Shown piece by piece: positions 40,796 through 49,750 of a stretch of 64,000 bases of DNA. The first letter of the stretch is position 1; the number at the start of each line of letters is the position of its first letter. Both the position numbers and the translations under genes were made by a program. The notes below the pieces were generated by a model. The model saw only the letters and a program-made list of their open reading frames with translations. It was not told where the DNA came from and searched no databases. The stretch comes from Bin87 sp963692995 (GTDB lineage: Bacteria; Chloroflexota; Dehalococcoidia; Lucifugimonadales; UBA3495). The stretch covers positions 3,162,001-3,226,000 of the forward strand of contig OY843611.1 of the NCBI GenBank assembly GCA_963692995.1, read 5' to 3'.

Positions 40796-43441
40796 CTAAC
40801 CGAAATACCGCCCCAGTTCTTCCCGGTTTCGTTCCAGCCACGCCACATTGAGGGCGATCCGCTCCAGGGCCTGACGTATCGTCCGCTCCGCCGCCGGCGT
40901 GGGGTGTTCCGCGAAGAAGGACGTCACATCGTCGCGCTTTTCGTTGCTGGTGAAGGAGTTGGTGATGGCCACCAGGCGCATCAGGCCGAACCCGCCGCTG
41001 CCGTAGCGCCGGTCGAATTCGTCCCACTGCTCCTTCAGGAAATCCCAGGCGATGTGGCGGCCCCGATTGTTGGCCGCCACTGCCGACACCACAAAGATAG
41101 TATCCTGCAAACGCACGTCGTCGCTCAGCGAGCGGTCCAGGGTTTCCCGCAGCAGGTCTTCCTGCCGGAACCGGGCCAGCGACATCAGCAGGCGGATTTT
41201 CTCTTCGTGCAATTCGGCGGCGCGTTCCAGTTCCCAGATGCGGTCGTACATTGGCCGGTCGCCTTCCTGGGCCACCAGGCTGAAAACCACGCCGCGCAAG
41301 TCGGGCCGCACGTTGGATGGGTCGGCCTGGTAATCCTCGAACAGTTGCTGCGCCTGCGCTATCACCGCCGGATCGCCGTACACTCCGGCTTGGCTGAGGA
41401 CGGTGGAGCGCAGCAACGAGTCCAGGTGTCCTTCTCCGGGCTGGGGCTCCCACCCGGAGCGTTGCGCCGCCGGCGCGAACAAACGCCGCCCGAAGGCATG
41501 GAACGCCTCCAGGCAGGGCTCCTCGGAGATCATGCTTTCAATCTCCCGCAGGTTGGTCGCCAAATCGCTCCACACTGAGGCATCCGTTTCGTCCCGGTAT
41601 GACTCCGCCAGAGCGAGGAACCGGGTAACGGGCAGCAGGCCGGCGCGAGACAGCGCATAGGCGTCGTTCTGGATACCCAGCCGGTCGGTGGCCGGCAGCG
41701 CTCGGTCGGCGACCACTGTGGCCAGGCGTTCCCGGTCGGTGTCGGTGTAGTTCACCCGGTAGAAGCCGGTCTGGTCGGGGTTGACCTTGAACCAGTCCGG
41801 TTCGGACGGAGCGGCCACCGGCACCGTATCGCTGGCTGCGTTCACCAGTCGGGCGGTTATCGGCGCGCCGGACGCCGTCACGGTTAAGGGCACCGGCCAC
41901 ACCTGTTCCGCATCGTCCCCGGAAGCCTCGCCAAGACCGGAAGCCTCGCCAAGACCGGCATTCTCGCCCAGAATGGAATCATAGACAAAGCGTTCCTGGC
42001 GCACTTCCAGCGTGAGGCCGCCGTCGCTGGGACGGGCCGCCACGTCGAGGACCGGATAGCCGGTTTGTCCCGTCCAGCTGCCCATTATGGTGTTCACCGG
42101 CTGACCCGATGCTTCCTCCAACGCCGTCCACAGATCCGTGGTGCGGGCGTTCCGGTAGGAGTGCCGTTTCAGATAGAAGTTGAGGCCGGTGCGAAACACG
42201 CTGGGCGTCAGGAAATGCTCCAGCATCCGGAGGATTGATCCGCCTTTGCTGTAGCTGATGGCGTCAAACAGCTGGCTGACCTCGGCGGGATTGGCCACTT
42301 CCTGCTCGATGGGGTGGGAGTTCTTGAGGCTGTCCAGGCTGAAGGCCCGGTTGGTGTCCATGTTGACGAACTGGGTCCACATGGACCACTCGGGGAAGAG
42401 CCAGTCCACGGCCTTGGTGCCCACCCAGGTGGCGAAACTCTCGTTGAGCCAAAGGTCGTCCCACCAGGCCATGGTCACCAGATCGCCGAACCACATATGC
42501 GCCATTTCGTGGGCCACCACCTCGGCCACGCGCTGGCGGGTGCCGGCCGACGAGTTGGCCGGATCCACCAACAGCGCCGTCTCACGGTAGGTGATGCAGC
42601 CCCAGTTTTCCATTGCGCCGGCCGCAAAGTCCGGTATCGCCAGATGATCCATTTTGGGCAGCGGGTAAGGAATGCCGAAGTAGTCGTTGAAGAACGACAG
42701 CAGCTTGACCGACGTTTCCAGGGCGAACTGCCCCTGCGCTTCCTTGCCCCGGGTCATCCAGACACCGACGGTGGTGCCGTCGGCCGCCTCTTTTTCGATA
42801 TGGGTCAGGTCACCGATGACGAAAGCCAGCAGATAGGTGGACATTACCGGCGTCGTGTCGAACACCAGTGTCTTCACGCCGTCGCCGCCCGGCCCGGCCT
42901 CGATGACGGGCGTGTTGGATACGGCCTCCATATCCGGCGGGATGTTCAGAGTAACCTGGAAGGTGGCCTTTACCGCCGGCTCGTCCCAGCAGGGCAGGGC
43001 GCGGCGGGCGTCGGTGGCCTCGAACTGGGTGGCGGCCAGGTAGGCCGTTTCCCCTTCCGGGTTGGTGTACTGGCTGCGGTAGAACCCCCGCAGCTTGTCG
43101 TTCAACTCGCCGGTGAAAGCCATGCGCAGGCGTTGATTGCCAACCAGCCCGTCGGCAGGGACGCCGGGGATGCTGATGGTGGCGCGCTCGGCGTCATTAT
43201 CGTAGGCAATGCCGGTGGCGTTCTGCTCGTGTTCGCCATTCAGGTCCGTCCAGCTCACAGCGGCGGACTGTATGTCGATTTCGACGCAGTTCAGCGTGAT
43301 TTCCCTAGTTCCCGGCTCCATTTGGACCACAATATCCACCGCGCCGGCAAAGCTGAAGTCGTCAAAGTTGGGCGTCAGCGTCAGGTCGTAATGAACGGGG
43401 CGAACGGTGTCGGGCAGTACAACGGCATCAGCGGACGGCAT
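40796..43441 (-). CDS. pepN: M1 family aminopeptidase (aminopeptidase N type)
   Basis: An 881-residue zinc metallopeptidase. GAMENWGCITYRE is the exopeptidase signature, and VVAHEMAHMWFGDLVTMAWW followed by DDLWLNESFA gives the HEXXH-18-E zinc site. The N-terminal beta domain and the long C-terminal ERAP1-like helical domain are both present, which matches the usual 850-890 residues. GGAGG lies before the ATG. It probably works in the cytoplasm, as no signal peptide is present. It is divergent from the subtilisin gene. A short Ala/Glu/Gly repeat (AGLGEASGLGEASG) occurs near residue 490. Confidence 0.93.
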   Translation of the reverse strand: MPSADAVVLPDTVRPVHYDLTLTPNFDDFSFAGAVDIVVQMEPGTREITLNCVEIDIQSAAVSWTDLNGEHEQNATGIAYDNDAERATISIPGVPADGLVGNQRLRMAFTGELNDKLRGFYRSQYTNPEGETAYLAATQFEATDARRALPCWDEPAVKATFQVTLNIPPDMEAVSNTPVIEAGPGGDGVKTLVFDTTPVMSTYLLAFVIGDLTHIEKEAADGTTVGVWMTRGKEAQGQFALETSVKLLSFFNDYFGIPYPLPKMDHLAIPDFAAGAMENWGCITYRETALLVDPANSSAGTRQRVAEVVAHEMAHMWFGDLVTMAWWDDLWLNESFATWVGTKAVDWLFPEWSMWTQFVNMDTNRAFSLDSLKNSHPIEQEVANPAEVSQLFDAISYSKGGSILRMLEHFLTPSVFRTGLNFYLKRHSYRNARTTDLWTALEEASGQPVNTIMGSWTGQTGYPVLDVAARPSDGGLTLEVRQERFVYDSILGENAGLGEASGLGEASGDDAEQVWPVPLTVTASGAPITARLVNAASDTVPVAAPSEPDWFKVNPDQTGFYRVNYTDTDRERLATVVADRALPATDRLGIQNDAYALSRAGLLPVTRFLALAESYRDETDASVWSDLATNLREIESMISEEPCLEAFHAFGRRLFAPAAQRSGWEPQPGEGHLDSLLRSTVLSQAGVYGDPAVIAQAQQLFEDYQADPSNVRPDLRGVVFSLVAQEGDRPMYDRIWELERAAELHEEKIRLLMSLARFRQEDLLRETLDRSLSDDVRLQDTIFVVSAVAANNRGRHIAWDFLKEQWDEFDRRYGSGGFGLMRLVAITNSFTSNEKRDDVTSFFAEHPTPAAERTIRQALERIALNVAWLERNREELGRYFG

Positions 43442-43578
43442 GGGGCTTCCTCCAAAATCTCTGGCAGCAGAGCAGTTCAGCTTGGCAAGAGTTTAGCACA
43501 GTCCGAACTGCGGGAAATTTACGGCAATGACGCTCGGCCGGCTGGGGTGATGCGGCCGTCCGTGGCCCCGGTTCGGGT

Positions 43579-43608
43579 TTGACGCATCGTGATTGCCAAC
43601 AATACAAT
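43579..43608 (+). promoter_or_regulatory. Sigma-70-type promoter of the subtilisin gene
   Basis: TTGACG (43579-43584) and TACAAT (43603-43608) are 18 bp apart, the best promoter match in the window. The predicted start of transcription is about 43 bases before the ATG at 43658. Confidence 0.7.
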
Positions 43609-43657
43609 ACTGTTGGGACGAGATTATCGTCGCCGGATTGAGAGCTGGAGGAAAAGG

Positions 43658-46600
43658 ATGCGGACCGCGCACAAATTGATTGCCGTAATTATCCTGCCGG
43701 GGCTGATGGCCCTGGCGCTGGCCGGCGGGCCGGCGGCGCCGGGCCAGCCGGACCATACGCCAGGGCCCGCCGCCGAGAAACCGCCCGGGCAAAGCGTCCC
43801 GACGGCGACGCCGGAGCCAACGTCGGTACCGCCCAGTGGCCCTTACGACAGGTCCGATAAGCTAGACAGTATTCTTAACGCTTACGTCATACTGCACGAG
43901 CAGGCCCAGGCGGCGCAAGGAGCCGATGGGCAAGGCGAGTCAGCGGGGCCGGACGCTGCCGCGCCTCCGCTAATTCCCCCATCGATTGTCCCGGTTCACA
44001 TTACTGCCCTGAGCGCGGAAGAACGCGACCGGATACTGGAATTTCTGCTCGCCAAGGACAAAGTATCGGTGGAGCCTTTCCGCTCCACCAAAATCCACGG
44101 CGAAGTGCCCGTCAGCCTGCTGCGCGAACTGGCGGCCCAACCCGGCCTGCGAGATGCTGAAGTTTACCCGGACCCTTACCCGAATATGGATCCATGGCTG
44201 AATTCGCTGGCTGTGGAGTACGAAGCCGGGCTGTTGCCCGAGGAAGACGATATTCCCACCTTTGGCCTGGCGGTCCTTCATATCGAAGGCAACGACGACT
44301 ATGACAATGTAAAACGCCTCCTGGACAACAACGGCGCCGTTATGCGGTACACGGACGAGGACATCGAGCTCTATTCCAAGCCGGACGAAACACTCGTCGT
44401 CTATATTCCGGTTCCTTTGATTAGCCGGTTAGCCAAGCAGCCTGGCCTGCGCTACGCTACATTGGAGCGCTACCCGATACCCGAGGAGTATCTCTGGACT
44501 GAGCCGCCACTGCGGGAGACCCTGCCGACTCCATCACCTGCTTCAAAGGTTGCGGAAACCGCGCCCGCTCCAAGCGCCGCGGCGCCTGGCCTTTTGCCCG
44601 GCGACGCGGCCCAGGCTCATGGCAGCCACAACTGGTATCTGGCCGGCCTGACCGGAAAGGGCATTAAAATCGGCATTGTAGATGTCGGATTCAAGGATTA
44701 CGACGATTTAGTTGGAACGCAGCTCCCGCCTCCATCGGGCGAAAAGTGCTACGCTGCCGCTCCCTTCTCATACGATTGCACCGTGCTGGCTGGAATCATT
44801 GACAACCACGGCACTGCCGTCGCCGAGGCAACGATAGACATTGCGCCGGAAGCATCCCTTTACCTCGCCGGGCCAAGCATCAAGCACGAGTTCTCCAGAG
44901 CTCTCAGCTGGATGACCGACAGAGGCGTCGATTTGGACATCGTCGTTCAGGCCAGAGCATGGGACTTTGATGGTCCGGGAAATGGCGCGTCGTCGCTACA
45001 CAGCAGCATCCTGAAAGAAGTGAATGATGCCGTAGATAACGACCATATGCTATGGGTCAATTCGGCGGGCAACGAAGCCGAGCGCACCTGGTTCGCAACA
45101 TCGGCAGAGTTTTCTGATACCAATGATCCCGGGGCTTTTCCCAATACCAACGGCTTTATCAACTTCAATGAGGGAGCCGACGTCGTAACCGCTCCCGGTC
45201 GCAACGCGGCAGCGCACTGCAACCTGGTTGACCTGCCGGCGGACGGCGTGTACTACTTCCACCTCCGTTGGGCTGACCAATGGGGCCAGGCCGCCACCGA
45301 CCTTAACCTGTACCTTACACCCCCTAACGGCATCGCTGACGTAACCGGAAATGCCGATAAAAGAAAGCGACAGCAAAGTGGGCGACCCGGCGAATACCCA
45401 CTGGAGGCATTCCGGGTCAACACCGTAAGGAGCAAACTGTCCCGCCCGTTTGTTCCCGGAGACAATATTCCCCATGGTAAATACTGTTTGCGCGTAGAAC
45501 ACGACGGCGGCCCGGAGCCGGCCTGGATTCAGCTGCAAGCCTTCGGCGGCGGGGACAAGGGGCAGCTGGGTTCCTTCACCTACTCCACTCCGCGCCACAG
45601 CATCGTCAACCCGGCAGAGAGCTCAAATGATAGAGTATTGGCTATCGGCGCTGCTGAGATACAGCCGCGTCCTTCCGATCCGCCAACTGCCATCGCGTCT
45701 TCCAGCAGCCGAGGCCCGCTCCCCATGGGCAGTACGCCTAAACCGGACGTAGTAGGGGTGGCCGGTACCCGGTCGGAAGTCAAGCAGGCCCCGTTCACCG
45801 GAACCAGCCAGGCGACGCCCCACGTCGCCGGCCTGGCGGCGCTGGTCATTGAGCAGTTCCAGAAGCAGGGCCGCAATTATACCCCGGAGGATGTGGCCAA
45901 CTTTATCCGGCATCACGCCCTGGACCGGGGCGCTCCCGGCGACCGTAACGTGTGGGGCGCCGGTTTTGCCCGGCTGCCGGTTACTGCCTGGCTGTCGCCG
46001 CATCCTGGTGAAATTGAGTTGCCCAGCAACGGCGACTGGCGCCAGTTCACGCTCCACGCCAGCGGGCCGGTCAAGGTTGTGGCCAACCCGACCGGAACGG
46101 TAAGGCGCGTGGAGCTAAGCCGTGGCGCCGGCGATCCAATTTCCGCTTCCGCCTGCCCGGCGGATCGGAACGACAGTTTAGCCTTTGCGGCGGTGGGAGA
46201 GAGCGTCATCCACCTGGCGGGCTGCGCCGTGGGCGAAGGGACGCTGGAGCTGCGGCGCAGCGCGGACAATTCGCTAATCCATAGGTACAAAATCAAGGTT
46301 TACGCTAATGTTCCGGGCGCCCCACAAAACCTGGCTTCCGAGCTTAACGGCGACCGGCTCACCCTGACTTGGGACGCCGCGGCGCACGACCGCGGGGCGG
46401 CGATCACCGGCTACCGGCTGCGCTACAAGCGGGACGACTCGAATACCTATACCAACTTCAGGTACCTCGGCGCCGACGTCCGCTCCCACACCATCGGCGG
46501 GCTGACCATCGGAGCGGATTACACCGTGCAGGTGTGGGCGGTCAACGCCGCCGGCATCGGGGACACCGCCATCCTGTACGGCATAAGGCCCACCGTCGTG

Positions 46601-46909
46601 CCGGGCCAGCCGCGCCGCCTGTCCGCCGCGGTTAGAGACGGCCAATTCACCGTCAATTGGCAGCCGCCGGCTTTTGACGGCGGGGCGGCGATCACCAGCT
46701 ACGATTTGCGCTACAAGCGGGACGGCGACACCACCGACGCTAATCCGTACCGGTCGGTCTATACGATCAAGCCCGATTCCCGCTCCCTCACCATCACTGG
46801 GCTGACCAACGGGCAAGGCTACACCGTGCAGGTGTGGGCATTGAACTCTGCCGGCAGCGGCATCGACAATCGGGTCGAGCTGACCGGCATTACTCCCGCG
46901 GCGCCCTAG
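43658..46909 (+). CDS. Secreted S8 (subtilisin-like) serine peptidase with FN3 domains
   Basis: About 1083 residues. ATG 43658 has GGAGGA upstream and starts a signal peptide (basic start, then LIAVIILPGLMALALAG); the GTG at 43589 lies before the -10 box's downstream region and is not used. A Pro-rich linker follows, then two related about 90-residue segments, each ending in an LIS/LLRELAAQPGLR-type helix, which look like duplicated I9-type inhibitor propeptides. The S8 domain has Asp in IGIVDVGFKDY, His in DNHGTAVAEA and Ser in GTSQATPHVAG. Two FN3 domains close the protein, each with a RLRYKR/DLRYKR strand. Probably a surface or extracellular protease. Confidence 0.88.
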   Translation: MRTAHKLIAVIILPGLMALALAGGPAAPGQPDHTPGPAAEKPPGQSVPTATPEPTSVPPSGPYDRSDKLDSILNAYVILHEQAQAAQGADGQGESAGPDAAAPPLIPPSIVPVHITALSAEERDRILEFLLAKDKVSVEPFRSTKIHGEVPVSLLRELAAQPGLRDAEVYPDPYPNMDPWLNSLAVEYEAGLLPEEDDIPTFGLAVLHIEGNDDYDNVKRLLDNNGAVMRYTDEDIELYSKPDETLVVYIPVPLISRLAKQPGLRYATLERYPIPEEYLWTEPPLRETLPTPSPASKVAETAPAPSAAAPGLLPGDAAQAHGSHNWYLAGLTGKGIKIGIVDVGFKDYDDLVGTQLPPPSGEKCYAAAPFSYDCTVLAGIIDNHGTAVAEATIDIAPEASLYLAGPSIKHEFSRALSWMTDRGVDLDIVVQARAWDFDGPGNGASSLHSSILKEVNDAVDNDHMLWVNSAGNEAERTWFATSAEFSDTNDPGAFPNTNGFINFNEGADVVTAPGRNAAAHCNLVDLPADGVYYFHLRWADQWGQAATDLNLYLTPPNGIADVTGNADKRKRQQSGRPGEYPLEAFRVNTVRSKLSRPFVPGDNIPHGKYCLRVEHDGGPEPAWIQLQAFGGGDKGQLGSFTYSTPRHSIVNPAESSNDRVLAIGAAEIQPRPSDPPTAIASSSSRGPLPMGSTPKPDVVGVAGTRSEVKQAPFTGTSQATPHVAGLAALVIEQFQKQGRNYTPEDVANFIRHHALDRGAPGDRNVWGAGFARLPVTAWLSPHPGEIELPSNGDWRQFTLHASGPVKVVANPTGTVRRVELSRGAGDPISASACPADRNDSLAFAAVGESVIHLAGCAVGEGTLELRRSADNSLIHRYKIKVYANVPGAPQNLASELNGDRLTLTWDAAAHDRGAAITGYRLRYKRDDSNTYTNFRYLGADVRSHTIGGLTIGADYTVQVWAVNAAGIGDTAILYGIRPTVVPGQPRRLSAAVRDGQFTVNWQPPAFDGGAAITSYDLRYKRDGDTTDANPYRSVYTIKPDSRSLTITGLTNGQGYTVQVWALNSAGSGIDNRVELTGITPAAP

Positions 46910-46939
46910 CGCTGCCGGTGAGCAATGTTGCGGCGGAAC

Positions 46940-47007
46940 GCACGGCGGGCGCTGCCCGCCGTGCGGCTAACCTGGCAAAGCCCTGCCGGCGGAGTTCCGC
47001 CGGCAGG
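46940..47007 (+). terminator. Two adjacent hairpins after the subtilisin gene
   Basis: GCACGGCGGGC (46940-46950) pairs with 46954-46964 around GCT, and CCTGCCGGCGGA (46982-46993) pairs with 46996-47007 around a 2-base loop. Neither has a U-run. They probably end transcripts from the left and protect the convergent amidase mRNA. Confidence 0.55.
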
Positions 47008-47079
47008 TTGGCGGCGCAGCGCTGATAATTCCCGGCTATTCCTTCGCCATGAGGGAATTATGCGTATCCCGATACTGTG

Positions 47080-48513
47080 TCACAAAGCCGGTGGCCGTCG
47101 TTGATGCCACGGCGTGGCCTGCTCGTAGGCGTAGGCGGCCCGCAGTACTGCCGGTTCGCCCAAGTGCGGCCCGCCAATCTGCAACGCCAGCGGCAGCGGC
47201 GCCTCAGCATCGTCGGTGAAACCGCAGGGGATGCTTAACGCCGGGCATCCGCTGAGGCTGTACAGCCCCCGGAAGCTGCCCTCGCGCAGGGCCGCCGCCG
47301 CCATCTCCTTGCTGCTGACCACCGGCGGTTCGTCGGACAGCCGGCCGGCCGGGCCGGTGGAAGTGGGTTGCAGGAGCAGGTCAACGTCGCGGAAGGCCGC
47401 TATCACCTGGCGGCGCACCAGGGCCCGCAGTTTCAGGGCCTTGTAATAGACCTGACCCGGAATCAGGTTGCCCACGGCGAAGGCCACCCGGGTGTTGGGG
47501 TGGTAGTCTTCAAACCGTTCGCGGAGCCATTCGGGGTTGAGGCTGACTCGCTCGGTACTGGTGATGGTGCGGACAATGGGGCCGGTCTGTGGAGTGATAG
47601 GTATGCTCACGGGTACGACCTCGGCGCCCAGTTCTCGGAACACTGCGGCGGCGGCGGCCACCGCGTCCCGGCTCCGGTCGTCCAGCCTGAGGCCGTGCCC
47701 GCCCATCAGTTCCTGCACCACGCCGATGCGCATACCCCGGACGCCGGCGTCCAGCCCGTCCAGGTAGTCGGGTACTGCTTCGGTTCGGCTGTAGCGGTCT
47801 TTGGGGTCGTGGCCGGCGATGACCTGCAAGGTCAGGGCGCAGTCGGTCACGGTACGGGAAATGGGGCCGATGGTGTCCGTGGACCAGCTGGCGCCGTCCA
47901 CGCCGGCCCGGCTGACCCGTCCCCAGGTGGGGCGAATGCCGACCAGCCCGCAGTTGGCGGCCGGCCCCCGAATGGAACCGCCGGTATCCTCGCCCAGGGA
48001 GGTGGCGCAAAGGAAGCCGGCAGTGGCGGACCCGCTGCCGGTGCTGGATGTGCCGGGATTGCGGGCGGTGTCCCAGGGGTTGCGGGCCGGGCCGAAGTAA
48101 CTGCTGATGGGATCGCCCAAGGCAAACTCGCTCATGTTAGTCTTGCCGATGACGACGGCGCCAGCTTCCTTCAGCCTGGCTACGACGGTGGCATCATGTT
48201 CCGGCACGAAATCGGCGCGGATTTTCGAGGCATCGGTGGTGCGGATGCCGGCGGTATGAATCTGGTCTTTGATGCCGACGGGAACGCCGTGCAGCGGGCC
48301 GCGAAAGTTGCCAGCGGCGGCTTCCGCTTCCAGCAGTTTGGCCTCGGCGCGGGCCGCGTCGGCGCACACGGTGATGTAAGCGTTCAGCCGGTCACCCACC
48401 GCGTCGATGCGGTCGAGATAAGCGGCAACGGCCTCAACCGGCGACACCGCACGGGCGCGAATGGCCGCGGCCAGTTCGGAAGCCGACCGGAAGGGGATTT
48501 CGGCGGGGTTCAT
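47080..48513 (-). CDS. Amidase signature family protein (GatA/AtzE-like)
   Basis: A 477-residue amidase. The Lys of the Ser-Ser-Lys triad is in VPVGIKDQIHT near residue 78, the cis-Ser region is GTSSTGSGSATAG, and the nucleophile lies in EDTGGSIRGPAANCG. ATG 48513 overlaps the preceding small gene as ATGA, so the two are coupled. The pair could be a GatCA-type tRNA amidotransferase part, but GatB is not present and the C-terminal sequence is shorter, so an AtzE-AtzG-like hydrolase acting on a carboxamide or biuret-type substrate is preferred. Confidence 0.85.
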   Translation of the reverse strand: MNPAEIPFRSASELAAAIRARAVSPVEAVAAYLDRIDAVGDRLNAYITVCADAARAEAKLLEAEAAAGNFRGPLHGVPVGIKDQIHTAGIRTTDASKIRADFVPEHDATVVARLKEAGAVVIGKTNMSEFALGDPISSYFGPARNPWDTARNPGTSSTGSGSATAGFLCATSLGEDTGGSIRGPAANCGLVGIRPTWGRVSRAGVDGASWSTDTIGPISRTVTDCALTLQVIAGHDPKDRYSRTEAVPDYLDGLDAGVRGMRIGVVQELMGGHGLRLDDRSRDAVAAAAAVFRELGAEVVPVSIPITPQTGPIVRTITSTERVSLNPEWLRERFEDYHPNTRVAFAVGNLIPGQVYYKALKLRALVRRQVIAAFRDVDLLLQPTSTGPAGRLSDEPPVVSSKEMAAAALREGSFRGLYSLSGCPALSIPCGFTDDAEAPLPLALQIGGPHLGEPAVLRAAYAYEQATPWHQRRPPAL

Positions 48514-48731
48514 TCTGCTGCCTCCATATCGGCCGGCAGGGTTACGGCATCGGCCGGCAGGGTTACGGCCACGTACTCTTCCAAGTTGAAACCGGGAGGA
48601 TTGATGGCGGCCATTTCCTCCAGCATGGCGTTCAGGCTGTGGGCCACCTGGGTCAGCTCCGGTTCCGGCAGAGAGAGGCCCACGGCTTTGGCGAGGGCCT
48701 GGATTTCGTCGTTGTTCAAGTCGGTCATCAT
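48510..48731 (-). CDS. GatC/AtzG-like small subunit
   Basis: A 73-residue protein. Helical start LNNDEIQALAKAVGLSLPEP and QVAHSLNAMLEEMAAINP resembles GatC and AtzG, small chains that wrap around an amidase partner. The end carries a duplicated AVTLPAD encoded by a 21-bp tandem repeat (48528-48569). It overlaps the amidase gene by four bases and begins 12 bases after the PIN gene stop. Confidence 0.65.
   Translation of the reverse strand: MMTDLNNDEIQALAKAVGLSLPEPELTQVAHSLNAMLEEMAAINPPGFNLEEYVAVTLPADAVTLPADMEAAE
48528..48569. repeat. 21-bp tandem duplication in the GatC-like gene
   Basis: ATCGGCCGGCAGGGTTACGG plus C occurs at 48528-48548 and again at 48549-48569, adding seven residues in frame. 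Confidence 0.9.
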
Positions 48732-48743
48732 GGCGCCGATAGG

Positions 48744-49175
48744 TCACTCCAATGGGTTAACGATTTCCAGAAACGGAAACCTGCGGAAGTCGCTGTCGAG
48801 GGTGCAAATTTGGGCGATGCCGTGTTCACGCATTAGCACGGCAGTGTGTAGGTCGTGTACCAGACTGCCGCGTATGTCAGGCAATTCAGCTATTGTCTGC
48901 GCGAACACTGACATATGCTCGGTTGTGGGAAGCAATAGGCGGAAACCCGGAGTCGCCAGCAACTCAGCGATGTAACGCCGTGCTGCTTCCAAGCCCCAGG
49001 GCTGCGTGGACACCTGCGGGTGAGTAACTACCCTAAAGAACTCGTAGCAGATGTTCCAGGTCAACAGCCCCGACCCTTCCATGACGCTAGCCGCCGCGAC
49101 CTGCTGTTGGCAAGTTTCATGGAATTCGTTATCGTCTCGGACAGAGTAAATGAGGACGTTAGTATCGAAAACCAT
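48744..49175 (-). CDS. PIN domain toxin (VapC-like)
   Basis: A 143-residue PIN domain RNase. MVFDTNVLIYSV has the first Asp, YEFFRVVTHP the conserved middle Glu region, and HDLHTAVLMREHGIAQICTLDSDFRRF the last Asp set. Its start overlaps the stop of the antitoxin at 49159-49413 by 17 bases, the usual VapBC arrangement. VapC toxins cleave tRNA or rRNA when free of antitoxin. Confidence 0.85.
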   Translation of the reverse strand: MVFDTNVLIYSVRDDNEFHETCQQQVAAASVMEGSGLLTWNICYEFFRVVTHPQVSTQPWGLEAARRYIAELLATPGFRLLLPTTEHMSVFAQTIAELPDIRGSLVHDLHTAVLMREHGIAQICTLDSDFRRFPFLEIVNPLE

Positions 49176-49413
49176 CGTACTCGTCCATCACCCGGTAAAG
49201 TTCCTCGCGGTTGGATATATCAACCAGCAGCTTACCTCCCCGCCACTTGGGAAGTTCCGGGAGTGGATCGTTCGTCTCTGCCGGCGCTGGCTCCGCGCCG
49301 AGGATTTGGAGAATGGCGGCTTGCGCCAGCGCCGACGCGGTTGTGCCCCGCCGCTTGGCTTCCGTGTATAGCCGTTCCACGATGATTGCGTCGATGTTCA
49401 GTGTCGTTTGCAT
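49159..49413 (-). CDS. VapB-like antitoxin, copy 1
   Basis: An 84-residue protein with a ribbon-helix-helix-like start (MQTTLNIDAIIVERLYTEAK) and a disordered acidic and Pro-rich C-terminus ending NREELYRVMDEYDGFRY, which should fill the toxin's active site. It differs from copy 2 mainly at KWRGGKL (KMRPGPM in copy 2). It precedes and overlaps the intact PIN gene. Confidence 0.8.
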   Translation of the reverse strand: MQTTLNIDAIIVERLYTEAKRRGTTASALAQAAILQILGAEPAPAETNDPLPELPKWRGGKLLVDISNREELYRVMDEYDGFRY

Positions 49414-49480
49414 AATAGGGAATGTAGTACTCCGTGCCATCGCGAACAGTATGCACAAGCACGTTAGTATCGAAAACCAT
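49414..49480 (-). pseudogene. VapC-like toxin fragment between antitoxin copies
   Basis: From an ATG at 49480, which overlaps the stop of antitoxin copy 2 by 17 bases as in the intact pair, the frame encodes MVFDTNVLVHTVRDGTEYY and then runs into the leader of antitoxin copy 1. Only the first about 19 residues of a PIN toxin remain; the rest has been lost. The remnant differs from the intact toxin (LIYSVRDDNEF), so the lost toxin was a diverged paralogue. Confidence 0.8.
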
Positions 49481-49718
49481 CGTACTCATCCATCACCCAG
49501 TAAAGTTCCTCGCGGTTGGATATGTCAACCAACATAGGACCCGGCCGCATTTTGGGAAGTTCCGGGAGTGGATCGTTCGTCTCTGCCGGCGCTGGCTCCG
49601 CGCCGAGGATTTGGAGAATGGCGGCTTGCGCCAGCGCCGACGCGGTTGTGCCCCGCCGCTTGGCTTCCGCGTATAGCCGTTCCACGATGATTGCGTCGAT
49701 GTTCAGTGTCGTTTGCAT
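49464..49718 (-). CDS. VapB-like antitoxin, copy 2 (without toxin)
   Basis: An 84-residue near-duplicate of the antitoxin at 49159. DNA identity is very high on both sides of a short block that encodes KMRPGPM. Its own toxin is reduced to a fragment, so it now works alone, may cross-neutralise the neighbouring PIN toxin or may act only as a repressor. The start MQTTLNID is the same as in copy 1. Confidence 0.78.
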   Translation of the reverse strand: MQTTLNIDAIIVERLYAEAKRRGTTASALAQAAILQILGAEPAPAETNDPLPELPKMRPGPMLVDISNREELYWVMDEYDGFRY

Positions 49719-49750
49719 CATGCTAACCCCGGTGTGCGACTTGCCACAGA

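Noticed and set aside
42314..43582. 422-codon plus-strand frame opposite the aminopeptidase
   Set aside because: Antisense of a gene with an intact HEXXH site; no start signal.
47080..48513. Calling the amidase GatA of Glu-tRNA(Gln) amidotransferase
   Set aside because: No GatB is nearby, the partner resembles AtzG as well as GatC, and the chain lacks clear GatA-specific features; left as amidase family.
47368..48975. 535-codon plus-strand frame opposite the amidase
   Set aside because: Antisense of the amidase, its small subunit and the PIN toxin; no recognisable domain.
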